Source of the DNA: Polyangiaceae bacterium
Lineage (GTDB): Bacteria; Myxococcota_A; Polyangia; Polyangiales; Polyangiaceae
Length of the DNA: 61,304 bases
Assembly (NCBI GenBank): GCA_020848455.1
Contig: JADLAB010000403.1
Span: forward strand, 1 to 61,304
Reading direction: 5' to 3'
Positions 20,448 through 28,607 of this stretch are shown here, piece after piece. The notes under the pieces are model-generated. The model saw only the letters and a program-made list of their open reading frames with translations, had not been told where the DNA came from and made no database searches. Both the position numbers and the translations under genes were made by a program. Positions within the stretch are counted from its first letter, which is position 1. Every line of letters starts with the position of its first letter.

Positions 20448-21365
20448 ATGGCGATTCGGTATCGGCGCGCGGCGGACGAGCGGGTGAGCTGGTGGAAGAC
20501 GATCCCTTTCATGCTCCTGCACGTGGCGCCGATCGGCATCGTGTGGACGGGCTTCGGCTGGCGCGAGGCGGCGCTCTGCGCGGCGCTCTACTTCGTGCGC
20601 ATGTTCTTCATCACCGCCGGCTACCACCGCTACTTCGCGCACCGGAGCTTCCGCGCCGGGCGCGTCGTGCAGTTCCTGCTCGCCTTCGGGGGTGGGACCG
20701 CGGCGCAGAAGGGCGCGCTCTGGTGGGCGGGCCACCACCGCCATCACCACCGTCACTCGGACGACGAGCTCGACATCCACTCGCCGCGGCGCGGCTTCTG
20801 GTGGAGTCACGTGGGCTGGATCGTGTGCGCCAAGTACGACGCCACCCCGACGGCGGCCATCGAGGACATGGCGCGCTACCCCGAGCTCCGCTGGCTCGAC
20901 CGCTACCACCTCGTGCCGCCCGTCCTGCTCGGCGCGGCCTGCCTGCTCTGCTTCGGCTGGAGCGGGCTCTTCGGCGGCTTCTTCCTCTCGACCGTGATCC
21001 TCTACCACGGCACCTTCGTCATCAACTCGCTATCCCACGTGTTCGGCCGGCGCCGCTACGCGACGACCGACACGAGTCGCAACTCGCTCTTGCTCGCGCT
21101 CGTCACGCTCGGGGAGGGCTGGCACAACAACCACCACTACTACCAGCGCTCGACGAGCCAGGGCTTCTTCTGGTGGGAGATCGACATCACCTTCTACGTC
21201 CTCAAGGTGCTGAGCTGGGTCGGCCTCGTGCGCGGTCTGCACACGCCGCCGAAGCGCGTGCTCGACGCGAACCGCCTCGCCGCCGGGACCGAGGACCCGG
21301 GCCTCTCTGCGTCCGGGGTCGTGCTCGCGAGCCGGGCCGCGGTCGCACCGGAGGCCGGCGGCTGA
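20448..21365 (+). CDS. Acyl-CoA delta-9 desaturase
   Basis: 305 aa membrane di-iron fatty-acid desaturase. The three His boxes are intact: HRYFAHRS (HxxxxH), GHHRHHHRH (HxxHH) and EGWHNNHHYY (HxxHH). Four hydrophobic segments flank them. The family inserts a double bond at C9 of stearoyl/palmitoyl chains to adjust membrane fluidity. ATG 20448 is preferred to an upstream in-frame ATG because GGGAG lies just before it and the upstream residues are Gly-rich filler. The phased TGAC repeats upstream probably mediate lipid- or temperature-linked control (inference). Confidence 0.95.
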   Translation: MAIRYRRAADERVSWWKTIPFMLLHVAPIGIVWTGFGWREAALCAALYFVRMFFITAGYHRYFAHRSFRAGRVVQFLLAFGGGTAAQKGALWWAGHHRHHHRHSDDELDIHSPRRGFWWSHVGWIVCAKYDATPTAAIEDMARYPELRWLDRYHLVPPVLLGAACLLCFGWSGLFGGFFLSTVILYHGTFVINSLSHVFGRRRYATTDTSRNSLLLALVTLGEGWHNNHHYYQRSTSQGFFWWEIDITFYVLKVLSWVGLVRGLHTPPKRVLDANRLAAGTEDPGLSASGVVLASRAAVAPEAGG

Positions 21366-21400
21366 CGGCGACTCGCTGGCCGAGCCGCGGCCTTTCGCGG

Positions 21401-21406
21401 TACGCT
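21401..21406 (+). promoter_or_regulatory. -10 box (TACGCT), predicted leaderless start of PilZ gene
   Basis: TACGCT then 8 nt then GTG 21415. No Shine-Dalgarno sequence is present. Confidence 0.5.
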
Positions 21407-21414
21407 GCGCGCCC

Positions 21415-21783
21415 GTGGAGAAGCGCCACTTCCAGCGCTACCGCCTGTGGCTGCCCGCGCGCATCGACGCCGGTGCCGGTCAGGTGCAGCTCGCCGTCGG
21501 CCACGACCTGAGCAAGGGCGGCGTGTCGCTCGTCACGGCCGAGAAGCTCGAGGTGGGCGTCGAGGTGACGGTCACCTTCGCCCTGCCGCCGGATGGAGCG
21601 GTCGAGCGCAGCGTGCGGGCGCGCATCGTGCGCGTGGAGGCGAACGAGGACGATCCGGAGGGCTTCTGGCCCTTCCGCGTGAGCGTGGAGTTCCTCGTGG
21701 AGGACGCGACCGTCGACGAGCTCTTGCGCGAGCACCCCAACCTCGTCGAGGGACGTCGCGACTCGGGCGACGGGGAGAGCTGA
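21415..21783 (+). CDS. PilZ-domain protein
   Basis: 122 aa single-domain protein. RYRLWLPAR near the N-terminus and DLSKGGVSL at about residues 31-39 correspond to the arginine and D/N-x-S-x-x-G motifs that bind cyclic-di-GMP. The first motif is less than perfect (R-x-R rather than RxxxR in the best position), so binding needs testing. GTG start supported by the TACGCT box. It is 1 bp upstream of the uridylyltransferase gene and probably co-transcribed with it, which hints at c-di-GMP input to polysaccharide precursor supply. Confidence 0.85.
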   Translation: MEKRHFQRYRLWLPARIDAGAGQVQLAVGHDLSKGGVSLVTAEKLEVGVEVTVTFALPPDGAVERSVRARIVRVEANEDDPEGFWPFRVSVEFLVEDATVDELLREHPNLVEGRRDSGDGES

Positions 21784-21784
21784 C

Positions 21785-22903
21785 GTGCCTTCGACCTCGC
21801 TCGCCGCCGAGCTCGCGCTGCTGCCCGCCGGGCTCCGCTCGCGCCTTGCCGCGCGCGGCTTCTCGGCGGAAAAGCTCGTCACCTGGGCGCACACGCTCGG
21901 CCCGGGCAGCGACGCGCGCAACCGCCTCGCGGGGCGCGTCGAGCCCGTCGCCGCGAGCGACGTCGGGAGCCCTCCCGTCGCCGGCGAGGCGCTCGAGCGC
22001 GCGCGTGCGGTCGGCGAGGCTGCGCTCGCGCGGGGCGAGCTCGCCATCTGCGTGCTCGCGGGCGGCATGGCGACGCGCATGGGCGGCGTCGTGAAGGCGC
22101 TCGTCGAGGTGCTCCCGGGCACGACCTTCCTCGACGTGCGCCTCGCCGAGCGGCGCGCCTTGGCGGAGCGCTACGGTCGCGAGGCTCCGCTCTGGCTCAT
22201 GACGAGCGAGCCCACCGAGCCCGGCATCGCCGAGCGGCTCGGCGGCGCGCGCGACGGCTACGCCGTGGCGACCTTCGAGCAGTTCGTGTCGCTGCGCCTG
22301 CGCCCCGACGGCGCCCTGTTCCGCGACGGCGCCGGCGAGCCGAGCGTCTACGCCACCGGGCACGGCGATCTGCCGGACGCCCTCCGCGCGAGCGGGCTCC
22401 TCGCGAGCTTCCTCGCGCGCGGCGGCCGCCACGTGTGGATCTCGAACCTCGACAACCTCGGGGCGCGGGTGGATCCGGCCATCCTCGGCTGGCACATCGG
22501 CCACGGCGGCCCGCTGACGGTCGAGCTCGTCGACAAGCGCGCGGGTGACGTCGGCGGAGGCCCGGTGCGCCACGAGGGCCGCCCGATCGTGTGCGAGCAC
22601 TTCCGCCTGCCCGTCGGCTTCGACGCGGCCTCCGTGCCGGTGTTCAACACCAACACCTTCCTCGTGTCCGCCGCGGCCCTGGCGGCGCTCGTCTTCGAGT
22701 GGACCTACGTGGAGGTCCACAAGAAGGTCGGCGAGCTCGAGGCCGTGCAGTTCGAGCGCCTGCTCGGCGAGCTCAGCGTACCCCTCACCCCGTCGTTCCT
22801 GCGGGTACCCCGCGACGGCGCCGCGAGTCGCTTCGTGCCGGTCAAGGACGTGCGCGACCTCGCCGCGGCCGCCGCCTTCGTGGAGGCCTCCGGCGGGGGC
22901 TGA
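21785..22903 (+). CDS. UTP--sugar-1-phosphate uridylyltransferase (UDPGP family)
   Basis: 372 aa. The nucleotide-binding motif LAGGMATRMGGVVKALVEV lies at about residues 91-109, followed by EPTEPG, HVWISNLDNLGARVDP (metal/sugar-phosphate region) and PVFNTNTFLVS. This matches the UDP-glucose/UDP-N-acetylhexosamine pyrophosphorylase family, which makes nucleotide sugars for glycans. GTG start 1 bp after the PilZ stop. The exact sugar cannot be told. A catalytic-site Lys is in the VKAL position. Confidence 0.85.
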   Translation: MPSTSLAAELALLPAGLRSRLAARGFSAEKLVTWAHTLGPGSDARNRLAGRVEPVAASDVGSPPVAGEALERARAVGEAALARGELAICVLAGGMATRMGGVVKALVEVLPGTTFLDVRLAERRALAERYGREAPLWLMTSEPTEPGIAERLGGARDGYAVATFEQFVSLRLRPDGALFRDGAGEPSVYATGHGDLPDALRASGLLASFLARGGRHVWISNLDNLGARVDPAILGWHIGHGGPLTVELVDKRAGDVGGGPVRHEGRPIVCEHFRLPVGFDAASVPVFNTNTFLVSAAALAALVFEWTYVEVHKKVGELEAVQFERLLGELSVPLTPSFLRVPRDGAASRFVPVKDVRDLAAAAAFVEASGGG

Positions 22904-22970
22904 CGTCGCCGCGCCTCCCGTCGCCGCTTCTGTTCTGCTCCTCCCAGGGCTCCCCGGACCCCGCTCTGCC

Positions 22971-23489
22971 GTGCGCTTCCAGCTCCACCACGACTTCGAC
23001 GCGCCGCTCGGACAGGTCGAGCGCGCCCTGTGCGATCCGGCGCTAGGGCCGGCCGTGGCGCTCGGCACGCCCTCGATCGAGTCCGTGACCGTGGTGCGCC
23101 ACGAGCTCGGCCCGGACGCGCTCGAGCGCGTGTGGCGCTTCCAGGCGCGCGCGCCCTTCGGCATCCTGCGCGGCTACGGCTCGGCCCGCGAGATGCTCTG
23201 CTGGGAGGAGCACTGGCGCTACGCCTTCGCCGAGCACGCCGGCGCGTGGACGGTCGTGCCGCGCGGCGAGCTCGCGCCCGACGCGCCGTGGCGACGCTAC
23301 TTCGCCTGCGAGGGCAGCTACACGCTCGAGGCGCTGGCCGGCGACGGCACGCGCCGCCGCGTCGGCGGGACCGTCGAGGTACGCCTGCCTCTGGTCGGCG
23401 CCGTGGTCGAGCGCCTCGGCCTGCGCGAAATCCGCAAGGCATATGCCGCCGAGGCGGCTAGGCTGCGCACGTCGTGCACCCCCCCATGA
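22971..23489 (+). CDS. DUF2505 (SRPBCC-like) protein
   Basis: 172 aa. FQLHHDFDAPLGQVERALCDP at the N-terminus and the closing LVGAVVERLGLREIRKAYAAEAA helix resemble DUF2505, a START/SRPBCC-superfold lipid- or ligand-binding family of unknown role. GTG start inferred from where the family begins; no clear ribosome-binding site is seen. The 3' end overlaps the sppA-like gene. Confidence 0.7.
   Translation: MRFQLHHDFDAPLGQVERALCDPALGPAVALGTPSIESVTVVRHELGPDALERVWRFQARAPFGILRGYGSAREMLCWEEHWRYAFAEHAGAWTVVPRGELAPDAPWRRYFACEGSYTLEALAGDGTRRRVGGTVEVRLPLVGAVVERLGLREIRKAYAAEAARLRTSCTPP
23459..23464 (+). promoter_or_regulatory. -10 box (TAGGCT) inside DUF2505 gene, for sppA-like gene
   Basis: TAGGCT then 9 nt then GTG 23474. 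This favours GTG 23474 over ATG 23486 as the SppA start and gives the protease its own promoter. Confidence 0.45.
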
Positions 23490-25999
23490 AACGTTCCCTC
23501 GGTCCTCGGCTGCTCGCGCTTGCGGCGCTCGCGCTCCTGCCGGCCACGGCCGGCACCGTGCGCGCCGACCCGCCTCCGCCACGGCCCTCCGACGGCGGCG
23601 CGCTGCCGGCCAAGGGCATCGCGTCCACGGACGACGCCTCGAGCATCCTCGTGAACCCCGCGAACCTCGCCTTCGGCCCCGGGCTCGAGGCGCGCTTTCT
23701 CTGGATGCACACGCCCGAGAGCTCGCCGCGCGCCATGCGCGGCTACACCCTCGATCTCGCCGCGCCCTTCTGGCTGTTCGGCACGGGCCTCGAGCTCGAG
23801 TGGCTGCGGGCCCCGTCGGCCGCCCCCGCGCCCTACGGCGGGCACCTGCAGCAGTGGGTGCGCTGGGCGCTGGCGGCCAAGGCGGGCGACTGGCTCGGCG
23901 TGGGCACGACCCTCGCGTGGTCGACCTCGCGCGAGGACGCCCTCGACCGGCAGTTCTCGGTGACGAGCGGTCTCACCTTCCGGCCGATCTCGTACCTGTC
24001 GCTCGCCGTCGTGGCGCGCGACTGGAACGACCCCGAGAACGACGCCGGGGAGCGCATCGAGCCCTCGGTCGACCTCGGCCTCGCGCTGCGGCCCGTCTTC
24101 GGCCACCGCATGCTCGAGTGGGGCCTCGGCGCCTCGTACCGGGGCTCGGGCGAGTCGTGGGTGCCGAGCACCACGCTCGCGGTCGACATCCCGTACGTCG
24201 GCCGCCTGCGCGCCGGCGCCGAGGTGGTCGATCCGAAGCACTTCGGCGTGAGCGCCTCGGCCGGCCTCGACGTGCACGTCGACGCCTTCGAGCTCGCGGC
24301 CGGCGCCCTGTTCGGCAGCGCGCACACGCTCGCGGGCACCGGCCTCTACGCGGGGGCTGCGTTCCGCTCGTTCCGCGAGCGGCCCGACATCCCGCTGCCG
24401 GCGCGCGTGGTGCGGCTGCGCATCGAGTCGGTGCCCGATGCGCGCGGGCACACCGCGCTGCTGCGCAAGCTCTGGCGCCTCTCCGAGGACCCCGAGGTGG
24501 ACGGCGTGCTGTTCGCGATGCGCGCCGCGCCGGCCGAGAGCGTCGCCCACGCCGAGGAGCTCGTCGACGCGGTCGAGCTCCTGCGGCGGCGCGGCAAGAA
24601 GGTCCTGTGTCACCTCGAGGACGCGACCGGGCGCGCGCTCTTCGTGTGCTCGGCCGCCGACCGGGTGGCCGTCAACCCCGCGGGCGGCGTGCGCTTCGCG
24701 GGCCTCTCGAGTCGCTACTTCTACTTCGGCGGTCTGCTCGACAAGCTCGGCGTGCGCGCGGACTTCGTGCGCATCGGCCTCAGCAAGACCGCACCCGAGC
24801 AGTTCACGCTCGAGGGCGGCAGCGAGCAGGCGCACCACGACCATGGCGACATCCTGCGGCAGATCGAGGACGTGTACCTCGACCAGCTGGCGCCCGGGCG
24901 CGGCCTCGAGCGCGAGGTGGTGCGCCAGCGCATCGCGGCCGGCCCCTACATCGCGAGCGAGGCGCGCGAGGCCGGCTTCGTGGACGAGCTCGTCTACGAG
25001 GACGAGATCCCGCGCTTCGCCGAGGACGTGCTCGGGCGCCCGGTGCGCATCGAGCCTGCCAGCCGCCCGAAGGAGGCGCGCGCGTACTGGCGCGACGGTC
25101 CGAGCGTGGCGGTCGTGTACCTCGACGGCGACATGATCGACGGCGAGAGCCGCACCATCCCGCTCATCGGCATGAAGCTCGCGGGGTCCTACACCGTGGC
25201 GCGGGCCCTGAAGCGCGCCCGCGAGGACAGCTCCATCCGCGCGGTCGTGTTCCGCATCGAGACGGGCGGCGGGTCGTCCCTCGCCAGCGACGTCATCCTG
25301 CGCGAGGCGACCCTCACCGCCAAGGTCAAGCCGCTCATCGTGTCGATGGGCAGCAAGGCGGCGAGCGGCGGCTACTACGCCTCGGTCGGCGGGCGCGAGA
25401 TCTTCGCCAACCGCGCCACCGTGACCGGCTCGATCGGCATCTTCTACGGCAAGGTCGACGTCTCCGGTCTGCTCGCCAAGCTCGGCGTGCGCAGCGAGTC
25501 GATCGAGAGCGCGCCGCGCGCCGATTCGGAGAGCCTGTTCCGGGCCTTCACCGACGACGAGCGCGCGACCCTCGGAGCGAAGGTCAAGCAGTTCTACGAC
25601 CTGTTCGTGGGTCGCGTGGCCGACGGGCGAGCGCTCGGCGTCGCCGAGGTCGACGCCGTCGGCCGCGGGCGCGTGTGGAGCGGCGCGCAGGCGCTCGACC
25701 GCCACCTCGTCGACCGGCTGGGGGGCCTGCGCCAGGCCCTGGCGCGGGCGCGCGCGCTCGCAGGTCTCTCGGCCGACGCCGAGGTCGTCGAGCTGCCGGA
25801 GCAGCAGCAGGCGCTGCTCGACATCGTGCTCGAGCTCGTCGGCGTGCCGCCGCTCTTCCAGGTGTCGAGCGAAGAGGCGAGCGCGCCCGGCTGGATCCCA
25901 CCGATGCTGGTCGACGCGGCGCGCGCCCTCGCGCCCTTCATGGTCTACGACAGCGGCCGGCCGCTGGCGCGCATCGAGCTGTCGGTCGACGGGCCGTGA
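23474..25999 (+). CDS. sppA: SppA-type signal-peptide peptidase with N-terminal beta-barrel-like domain
   Basis: 841 aa. A signal peptide is followed by about 290 residues rich in alternating hydrophobic strands (SLAVVARDW, GLGASYRGSGESW, LDVHVDAFELAAGALFG) and starting SILVNPANLAFGPGL, like outer-membrane FadL/UPF0164-type barrels. After this come two S49 repeats: Lys438 in IGLSKTAPEQF (general base) and Ser631 in KAASGGYYAS (nucleophile), 193 apart, comparable to E. coli SppA K209/S409. The N-terminal domain is an unusual fusion for SppA, usually an inner-membrane peptidase; outer-membrane tethering is an inference. ATG 23486 is an alternative start (ATGA overlap with DUF2505). Confidence 0.88.
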   Translation: MHPPMKRSLGPRLLALAALALLPATAGTVRADPPPPRPSDGGALPAKGIASTDDASSILVNPANLAFGPGLEARFLWMHTPESSPRAMRGYTLDLAAPFWLFGTGLELEWLRAPSAAPAPYGGHLQQWVRWALAAKAGDWLGVGTTLAWSTSREDALDRQFSVTSGLTFRPISYLSLAVVARDWNDPENDAGERIEPSVDLGLALRPVFGHRMLEWGLGASYRGSGESWVPSTTLAVDIPYVGRLRAGAEVVDPKHFGVSASAGLDVHVDAFELAAGALFGSAHTLAGTGLYAGAAFRSFRERPDIPLPARVVRLRIESVPDARGHTALLRKLWRLSEDPEVDGVLFAMRAAPAESVAHAEELVDAVELLRRRGKKVLCHLEDATGRALFVCSAADRVAVNPAGGVRFAGLSSRYFYFGGLLDKLGVRADFVRIGLSKTAPEQFTLEGGSEQAHHDHGDILRQIEDVYLDQLAPGRGLEREVVRQRIAAGPYIASEAREAGFVDELVYEDEIPRFAEDVLGRPVRIEPASRPKEARAYWRDGPSVAVVYLDGDMIDGESRTIPLIGMKLAGSYTVARALKRAREDSSIRAVVFRIETGGGSSLASDVILREATLTAKVKPLIVSMGSKAASGGYYASVGGREIFANRATVTGSIGIFYGKVDVSGLLAKLGVRSESIESAPRADSESLFRAFTDDERATLGAKVKQFYDLFVGRVADGRALGVAEVDAVGRGRVWSGAQALDRHLVDRLGGLRQALARARALAGLSADAEVVELPEQQQALLDIVLELVGVPPLFQVSSEEASAPGWIPPMLVDAARALAPFMVYDSGRPLARIELSVDGP

Positions 26000-26034
26000 G
26001 CGCCGCGGAGTGCATGTACGGCGGCGATCGGCGC

Positions 26035-26040
26035 TAGACT
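26035..26040 (+). promoter_or_regulatory. -10 box (TAGACT), leaderless lipoprotein gene
   Basis: TAGACT, 8 nt, ATG 26049. There is no Shine-Dalgarno sequence. Confidence 0.5.
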
Positions 26041-26048
26041 CACCGATC

Positions 26049-26783
26049 ATGAGCTTCCGTCTCGCGGGAATCGCCGGTGGCTGCGGCGCGGGTGTGGCCC
26101 TCGTCGCCGGTCTGGGCGGCTGCAACCTGGTGGCCGGCCTCAACGACTACCAGGTCGGCTCCGGCAGCGGCGGCTCGACCGCGTCGCAGTCGACGAGCTC
26201 GAGCACGAGCGCGGGCGGCGGTGGGAGCTGCGGCTCGCCGGTCGTCGTGCCGATCGACGCCAACGCCGACGTGAAGTCGCTCCTGCCGAACCAGAACGGT
26301 GGCAGCGACCAGACGTTCTCGGTGCACCTCGTGGGAGGCACGAGCGAGGTGCACGCGCTCTTCCTGGCGAGCGGCCTCCACGAGGCGGCCCTGGGCAAGA
26401 ATCGAGCGGAGCTCTGCGTGCAGCACGCGTCGCCCGCGGCGGGCGTGGGAACCGGCGTCGTCGGCGCCTTCGAGGTCTCGCTGGCGTGGAACGAGGCCGA
26501 GGTGACCTGGAACGTCGCCTCGGGCGGCGTTTCCTGGACGCTGCCGGGCGGGGACTACGAGGCCACGCCGCTCGACGCCGTGTCCATCGACGGGCAGGCG
26601 GACGCCGAGACCGAGAAGTGCTGGGACGTCACGTCGTACGCGGAGAAGGTCGCGGGAGCGGGCACCTCGGACCGCGGCATCATCCTCGTGCCCACGGGCA
26701 CCAACTTCACGGCCGTGTTCTTCGCCGACGACGCGACCAACCCGATCGTACGCCCCGTCTTCAAGCTCTGGGCCTGCCCGTGA
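26049..26783 (+). CDS. Lipoprotein with DNRLRE-like beta-sandwich domain
   Basis: 244 aa. Signal peptide with lipobox LGGC (Cys25), then a Gly/Ser/Thr linker and a domain running to the C-terminus with VTWNVASGGVSWTLPGGDYE, CWDVTSYAEKV and RGIILVP. This spacing (Trp, W-x-x-PGGD, DVT, G-I-L) resembles DNRLRE/carbohydrate-binding-like modules found in secreted proteins. No catalytic residues are seen. Probably an outer-membrane lipoprotein; ligand unknown. Confidence 0.78.
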   Translation: MSFRLAGIAGGCGAGVALVAGLGGCNLVAGLNDYQVGSGSGGSTASQSTSSSTSAGGGGSCGSPVVVPIDANADVKSLLPNQNGGSDQTFSVHLVGGTSEVHALFLASGLHEAALGKNRAELCVQHASPAAGVGTGVVGAFEVSLAWNEAEVTWNVASGGVSWTLPGGDYEATPLDAVSIDGQADAETEKCWDVTSYAEKVAGAGTSDRGIILVPTGTNFTAVFFADDATNPIVRPVFKLWACP

Positions 26784-26867
26784 CGCCTGCGGCGCGCACT
26801 TGACCGACGACATCTACCGGCGGCCCCGAGGCGAGCCCCCCGGCGGCGGCTCTGCTATGAGCAACGT

Positions 26868-27671
26868 GTGACCGCCCTCTGGTCCAAGCCCGTTCGCGAC
26901 TACATGAGCAAGGGGCTCGTCGCCGTGCACCCGACGATGCCGCTCGCGGAGCTGCAGCAGGTGCTCGAGGACCGCAACATCTCGGCCGTGCCCGTCGTCG
27001 ACGACGGCGCGCGCCTCCTCGGCATCGTGTCGACGACCGATCTCTTGCGCGTCGCCCACGTCGAGATCTCCTACCGCGGGGCGCGCCCGCGCGTGGCCAT
27101 GCCGGCCTCGACGGCGCGCGACGTGATGCGCCCCGAGGTGGCGACCGTCGACGAGGCGGCGCCGCTCAGCGCGGCGGCGCAGACGATGGTCGAGCGGCGG
27201 ATCCATCGCCTGATCGTGCTGCACGAGGGCCGCGCGGCGGCCGTGGTCTCGACGCGCGACGCGATGCGTGCCGTGCTCGAGCACCATGTCGCGTTGCCGC
27301 TCTCGGTCGTGATGTCGCACCCCGTCGAGACCATCGAGCTCGGCGAGACCATCCGGAGCGCCGTCGATCGGCTGCGCGGCGCCAACGTGCGCGGCCTCGT
27401 CGTCGTCGACGGCACCTGGCCGATCGGCGTCTTCACCCACAGCGAGGCGATCCGCGCGCGTGCGCTGCCCCAGGGGCTGCTCGACATGCCGGTCGAGGAT
27501 CTCATGAGCTACGAGATGTACTGCCTCGACGTCGAGACGCCGCTCTACCGCGTCGCGGGCCACGCCATCCAGACCGGCGTGCGCCGCATTCTCGCCGTGC
27601 GCGACCGGCGCGTGCACGGCATCGTCACGGGCTTCGATCTCGTGCGCGTGATGACGATGGCCGAGGCGTGA
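26868..27671 (+). CDS. Four-CBS-motif protein
   Basis: 267 aa made of two Bateman modules: CBS repeats begin at about residues 8 (VRDYMSKGLVAV), 79 (ARDVMRPEVATV), 146 (LSVVMSHPVETI) and 208 (VEDLMSYEMYCL). Such modules bind adenine nucleotides and report energy state. No other domain is fused. A GTG start is the only good one, with a TATGAG box 6 nt upstream. Its stop is shared with the GTG of the degenerate ABC ATPase gene, so the two proteins are made in a fixed ratio and may form a complex. Confidence 0.9.
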   Translation: MTALWSKPVRDYMSKGLVAVHPTMPLAELQQVLEDRNISAVPVVDDGARLLGIVSTTDLLRVAHVEISYRGARPRVAMPASTARDVMRPEVATVDEAAPLSAAAQTMVERRIHRLIVLHEGRAAAVVSTRDAMRAVLEHHVALPLSVVMSHPVETIELGETIRSAVDRLRGANVRGLVVVDGTWPIGVFTHSEAIRARALPQGLLDMPVEDLMSYEMYCLDVETPLYRVAGHAIQTGVRRILAVRDRRVHGIVTGFDLVRVMTMAEA

Positions 27672-28594
27672 GCTCCGCTTTCCCGCTCATCCTCGCCGAG
27701 GCGCTCACCGTCCACGCCGACGGCCGGCCCGTGCTCGAGGGGCTCGACCTCGAGACGTGCGGCGACCGCGTCGTCCTCACCGGCGCCGCGGGGGCGTTCG
27801 TCGCGACGCTCATGGGCTTCGCGCTGGGCGCGCCCGATGCGACCGCCGAGCCGCCGCGCGTGGCGTCGGGGTCGCTCCGCCTGGGTGGCCGCGACGTCGC
27901 GAGCGGCGCGCACCTCGCGAGCCTCGGCGTGGCGCCCTTCGAGCCGCCGCTGCCCGCGGGCGACACGGTGCGCGAGGTGGTCGCGTGGGCGGCGCGGCTC
28001 GCCGGGGTCGCGGGGCCGTTGCCCTTCCGCGGGCGCGCCGCGCAGGTCGCCGCGACGGCGGTCCTCGAGCGGCTCGGCGGCGCACACCTCGCGGCGCGCA
28101 AGGTCGGCGGGCTCGGGACGCTCGAGCGCCGCGCGGTCGTGCTCGCGCGCGCGCTCGTGGGCGCGCCCGAGGTCCTGCTCGTCGCCGACCCGCTCGCCGG
28201 GCTCGACGGCGCGGCCACGCGCTACCTGCTCGACGCCCTCCGCACGGCCGGGGAGGGGCGCCGCACGATCGTGTGGCTCTCTCGCCCCGAGCTCGGTGGG
28301 CCGGAGGGCACGCTGCTCCGCGAGGCGAGCGACCTCGTCGTGTTCGGCGAGGGACGCCTCGTGGCCGCGGGCCCGCCCGACGAGGTCCTCGCCGGCGCGC
28401 ACCTCTACGAGCTCACGGTGCGAGCCGGCGCCGAGGCCCTGTGCGACGCGCTCGTGGCCCGCGGCGGGGTCGTGCGCGGCGGACCCGAGCACTTCTGTCT
28501 CGGCCTGCCGGCCGGCCTCGGTCCAAGCGACGTCCTGCGGGAGGCGCTGCGCGTCGAGGCGTCCGTGGTGCGCTGCGCGCCGCTGCTCGGCTGA
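27668..28594 (+). CDS. Degenerate ABC-type ATPase-like protein
   Basis: 308 aa with an ABC nucleotide-binding-domain plan but altered catalytic motifs. The Walker A site reads GAAGAFVAT (residues 39-47) with no Gly-Lys-Ser/Thr. The signature LSGGQ is LGTLERR (149-155). Walker B is LLVADP, with the Asp-Glu pair replaced by Ala-Asp (173-174), while the following GLD is kept. The last 80 residues form a small extra domain. It probably cannot hydrolyse ATP. No permease gene is adjacent. Coupled by GTGA overlap to the CBS protein, which suggests a nucleotide-sensing pair instead of a transporter. Confidence 0.8.
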   Translation: MSSAFPLILAEALTVHADGRPVLEGLDLETCGDRVVLTGAAGAFVATLMGFALGAPDATAEPPRVASGSLRLGGRDVASGAHLASLGVAPFEPPLPAGDTVREVVAWAARLAGVAGPLPFRGRAAQVAATAVLERLGGAHLAARKVGGLGTLERRAVVLARALVGAPEVLLVADPLAGLDGAATRYLLDALRTAGEGRRTIVWLSRPELGGPEGTLLREASDLVVFGEGRLVAAGPPDEVLAGAHLYELTVRAGAEALCDALVARGGVVRGGPEHFCLGLPAGLGPSDVLREALRVEASVVRCAPLLG

Positions 28595-28607
28595 GCGGTG
28601 GACGGGC

